Assembly (NCBI RefSeq): GCF_016756595.1
Contig: NZ_AP023257.1
Coordinates: 6,588,001 to 6,652,000 of the forward strand
DNA: 64,000 nt
Direction: 5' to 3'
Source of the DNA: Mesorhizobium sp. L-2-11
GTDB lineage: Bacteria; Pseudomonadota; Alphaproteobacteria; Rhizobiales; Rhizobiaceae
The number at the start of each line of letters is the position of its first letter. Position 1 is the stretch's first letter. The position numbers and the translations under genes are program-made. The notes beneath the pieces were generated by a model. It made no database searches. It was not told where the DNA came from and saw only the letters and a list, made by a program, of their open reading frames with translations. Positions 62,334 through 64,000 of the stretch are shown one piece after another.

Positions 62334-63107
62334 ATGGCCTATGAAACGATACTGGTGGAAACCCGCGGCAAGGTCGGGCTGATCACGCTGAACCGGCCGA
62401 AGGCGCTCAATGCGCTGAACTCGCAAGTCCTGGCGGATGTGGTCGCGGCCGTGAACGGCTTCTGCGCCAATGCCGACATCGGCGCGATGGTCATCACCGG
62501 CTCCGAAAAAGCCTTCGCGGCAGGTGCGGACATCAAGGAAATGCAGGCGATCTCCTTTGTCGACGCCTATGTGCAGGATTTCTTTGTCGGCTGGGAAGAG
62601 CTCACCCGGGCGCGCAAGCCTGTCATCGCGGCGGTGGCCGGCTATGCGCTCGGCGGCGGTTGCGAACTGGCGATGATGTGCGATTTCATCATCGCCGCCG
62701 ACAACGCCAAGTTCGGTCAGCCCGAGATCACGCTCGGCGTCATGCCGGGCATGGGCGGATCGCAGCGCCTGACCCGTTTCGTCGGCAAGTCGAAAGCGAT
62801 GGACATGTGCCTGACCGGACGGATGATGGATGCGGCGGAAGCCGAGCGTTGCGGCCTGGTGTCGCGTGTCGTGCCCGCCGGCGAGCTCATCGAGGAGGCG
62901 TTGCAGGCGGCGGCCAAGATAGCCGATTTTTCGCTGCCGTCGGTGATGATGGCGAAAGAGGCCGTCAACCGCGCCTACGAAACGACACTGGCAGAGGGGC
63001 TGCGGTTCGAGCGCCGGCTGTTTCACTCACTGTTTGCGCTCGATGACCAGAAGGAAGGCATGGCGGCCTTTGTCGAGAAGCGGAAGCCAAATTTCTCGAA
63101 CCGGTAG
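62334..63107 (+). CDS. enoyl-CoA hydratase
   Basis: 257 residues. Hydrates short/medium 2-enoyl-CoA in fatty-acid breakdown. Both catalytic glutamates are present ([16 protein letters not shown] and [15 protein letters not shown]), as is the oxyanion loop [10 protein letters not shown]. It is thus a true hydratase, unlike the crotonase at 10503-11249. It lies between mutM and rpsT as in other rhizobia, where it is called fadB1. Confidence 0.95.
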   Translation: MAYETILVETRGKVGLITLNRPKALNALNSQVLADVVAAVNGFCANADIGAMVITGSEKAFAAGADIKEMQAISFVDAYVQDFFVGWEELTRARKPVIAAVAGYALGGGCELAMMCDFIIAADNAKFGQPEITLGVMPGMGGSQRLTRFVGKSKAMDMCLTGRMMDAAEAERCGLVSRVVPAGELIEEALQAAAKIADFSLPSVMMAKEAVNRAYETTLAEGLRFERRLFHSLFALDDQKEGMAAFVEKRKPNFSNR

Positions 63108-63289
63108 ATGGTGGCGACAGCGGCCGGAAGCGAGCCACAGCAGCGGCCAAAAAGAAGGCGAAGCAGCGTTGACGCGCTGGAAAAGCTGAACTATAAGCCG
63201 CACCAACCGAGGCGGCCCTGTGGCTGCCCGTTTGTTTTTTGCGCCTTGCGGCATTCCGCATGCGTCCACCAGATCAGAAGAGAGGCATC

Positions 63290-63556
63290 ATGGCCAATAC
63301 CTCCTCGGCCAAAAAGGCTACGCGCAAGATCGCCCGCCGCACCGCGATCAACAAGAACCGCCGCTCGCGCGTGCGGACCTACATCCGCCAGGTCGAAGAG
63401 GCGCTCGCCTCGGGCGACAAGGCTGCCGCGCAGGCTGCTTTCAAGGTGGCTGAGCCGGAATTGATGCGCGCCGCGAGCAAGGGCGTGGTGCACAAGAATA
63501 CGGCATCCCGCAAGGTGTCGCGCCTGGCCCAGCGCCTCAAGGTGTTGTCGGCCTGA
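63290..63556 (+). CDS. rpsT: ribosomal protein S20
   Basis: 88 residues. Binds 16S rRNA early in 30S assembly. [20 protein letters not shown] and [19 protein letters not shown] are the family N-terminus. AGAGAGG lies six bases before the ATG; longer starts give non-family extensions. Upstream 182 bp is its leader. A strong terminator follows. Confidence 0.98.
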   Translation: MANTSSAKKATRKIARRTAINKNRRSRVRTYIRQVEEALASGDKAAAQAAFKVAEPELMRAASKGVVHKNTASRKVSRLAQRLKVLSA

Positions 63557-63585
63557 TATACATTTACTAAACTTTTCGTTTTCAG

Positions 63586-63612
63586 ACCCGGCCGCTCGTG
63601 CCGGGTTTTTTC
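63586..63612 (+). terminator. rpsT intrinsic terminator
   Basis: ACCCGGC (63586-63592) and GCCGGGT (63600-63606) with a 7-base loop, followed by TTTTTT. Confidence 0.9.
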
Positions 63613-63913
63613 GTTTGCCGGCAAGTACTTAAAAAGAAAGCCCGCAAGCAACACGCCGCACGATTTCGAAGTTCGAAATGCTTTGCCGGCACCATACGTG
63701 CCGGCCGACAGGCGCAGCCGCTGAAAACGTTCACGGCGAAATATCATCTGTCGAAAATCACCTTTATTTTTCAAAAAGTTGTGGACGGTCATCCACAGCT
63801 TGTTCACATCGGGTGCGAGGGATGGGGGACAATTGCCTGTCAAGAAAATTATTTGATAAAATTTCGCGCGATGTGGCCTTTTTCACATTCGCCGGAAAAG
63901 GGTTTGAATCACA

Positions 63914-64000
63914 ATGGGTTTGTCAAAACAAGCCAGTGCAACGCAGGCTCCGAACCCGTTTGCGCTAACCACATTCCTTAAAAATCCGTTAGTCGTGGCC
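63914..64000 (+). CDS. short open frame running off the window end (uncertain)
   Basis: ATG 63914 opens 29 codons that are still open at the last base, starting MGLSKQASATQAPNPFALTT. There is no ribosome site in the preceding bases and I do not recognise the N-terminus as DnaA. It could be chance. Confidence 0.15.
   Translation, partial: MGLSKQASATQAPNPFALTTFLKNPLVVA

Larger units (their letters stand above)
63557..64000. promoter_or_regulatory. probable dnaA upstream region with DnaA-box-like sites
   Basis: After the rpsT terminator there is no convincing gene to the window end. Three 9-mers differ from the TTATNCACA DnaA box by one base: TCATCCACA (63789-63797), TTGTTCACA (63800-63808) and TTTTTCACA (63879-63887). 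An AT-rich run AAAATTATTTGATAAAATTT (63845-63864) and a GANTC site (GAATC, 63906-63910) lie among or just after them. In other rhizobia dnaA follows rpsT, so this is probably its control region. Confidence 0.5.

Noticed and set aside
63598..63981. 127-codon plus-strand frame after rpsT
   Set aside because: It starts inside the rpsT terminator and runs through the DnaA-box region; composition is not protein-like and there is no ribosome site.

Overview
The window is a 64 kb piece of a rhizobial chromosome, most likely Mesorhizobium or a close relative. This rests on the GC-rich coding style, class I lysyl-tRNA synthetase, GcrA, a PodJ-like polarity protein, a LuxR/LuxI pair next to a crotonase gene, an Flp/Tad pilus locus, many palindromic intergenic mosaic repeats, and the order mutM - enoyl-CoA hydratase - rpsT leading towards a region with DnaA boxes. 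I recognise it as chromosomal core with light mobile-element activity. There is no prophage, CRISPR array or tRNA gene that I can see.

Layout. 1-7000: end of metZ, a GT21-type ceramide glycosyltransferase, apaG, the argD-argF-hslO run, and gcrA with a cluster of GANTC sites. 7000-10431: phosphate genes phoU, phoR and divergent ppk2; the pstSCAB and phoB genes that normally sit between and beside them in rhizobia are absent. 10503-12732: quorum sensing (luxR, luxI and a crotonase that has lost the usual hydratase glutamates). 12990-17591: an amino-acid-type binding protein, a TerB-like protein, lysK, an SNase-like exported protein and an S24/XRE repressor. 17674-25096: a fatty-acid beta-oxidation operon (fadE, second acyl-CoA dehydrogenase, fadA, fadB) with a MerR regulator; matching palindromic operators lie before both transcription units. 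25563-29552: podJ.

29745-38620 looks like a sulfite-handling region: a TauE/SafE exporter with its TIGR02186 partner, a YegD-like Hsp70, a CysL-like LysR regulator and a divergent soeABC operon (cytoplasmic sulfite:quinone oxidoreductase). 38627-41856 holds the ligase-associated PdeM nuclease and DEXH helicase. 42222-44896 is a leucyl aminopeptidase - MarR - NlpC/P60 run.

45019-59442 is the Tad pilus locus: flp, cpaA, cpaB-F, tadB and tadC on the minus strand, two TadE-like pseudopilins and a stand-alone secretin N-domain protein upstream on the plus strand, and tadD on the opposite strand at the far end, cut off from tadC by an IS110-family insertion sequence and a MITE-like repeat. 59849-63556 is deoB-mutM-echA-rpsT. 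The last 440 bases hold a terminator, DnaA-box-like sites, a GANTC site and an AT-rich stretch, as expected in front of dnaA, which should lie just outside the window.

The most noteworthy points are: the apparent excision of pst/phoB from the phosphate cluster; the AHL synthase paired with an atypical crotonase; the MerR operator pair; the GANTC cluster in front of gcrA; two copies of a 270-290 bp element with terminal inverted repeats, both inside the pilus region; and a small palindromic repeat family found in four places, three of them interrupted at the same spot.
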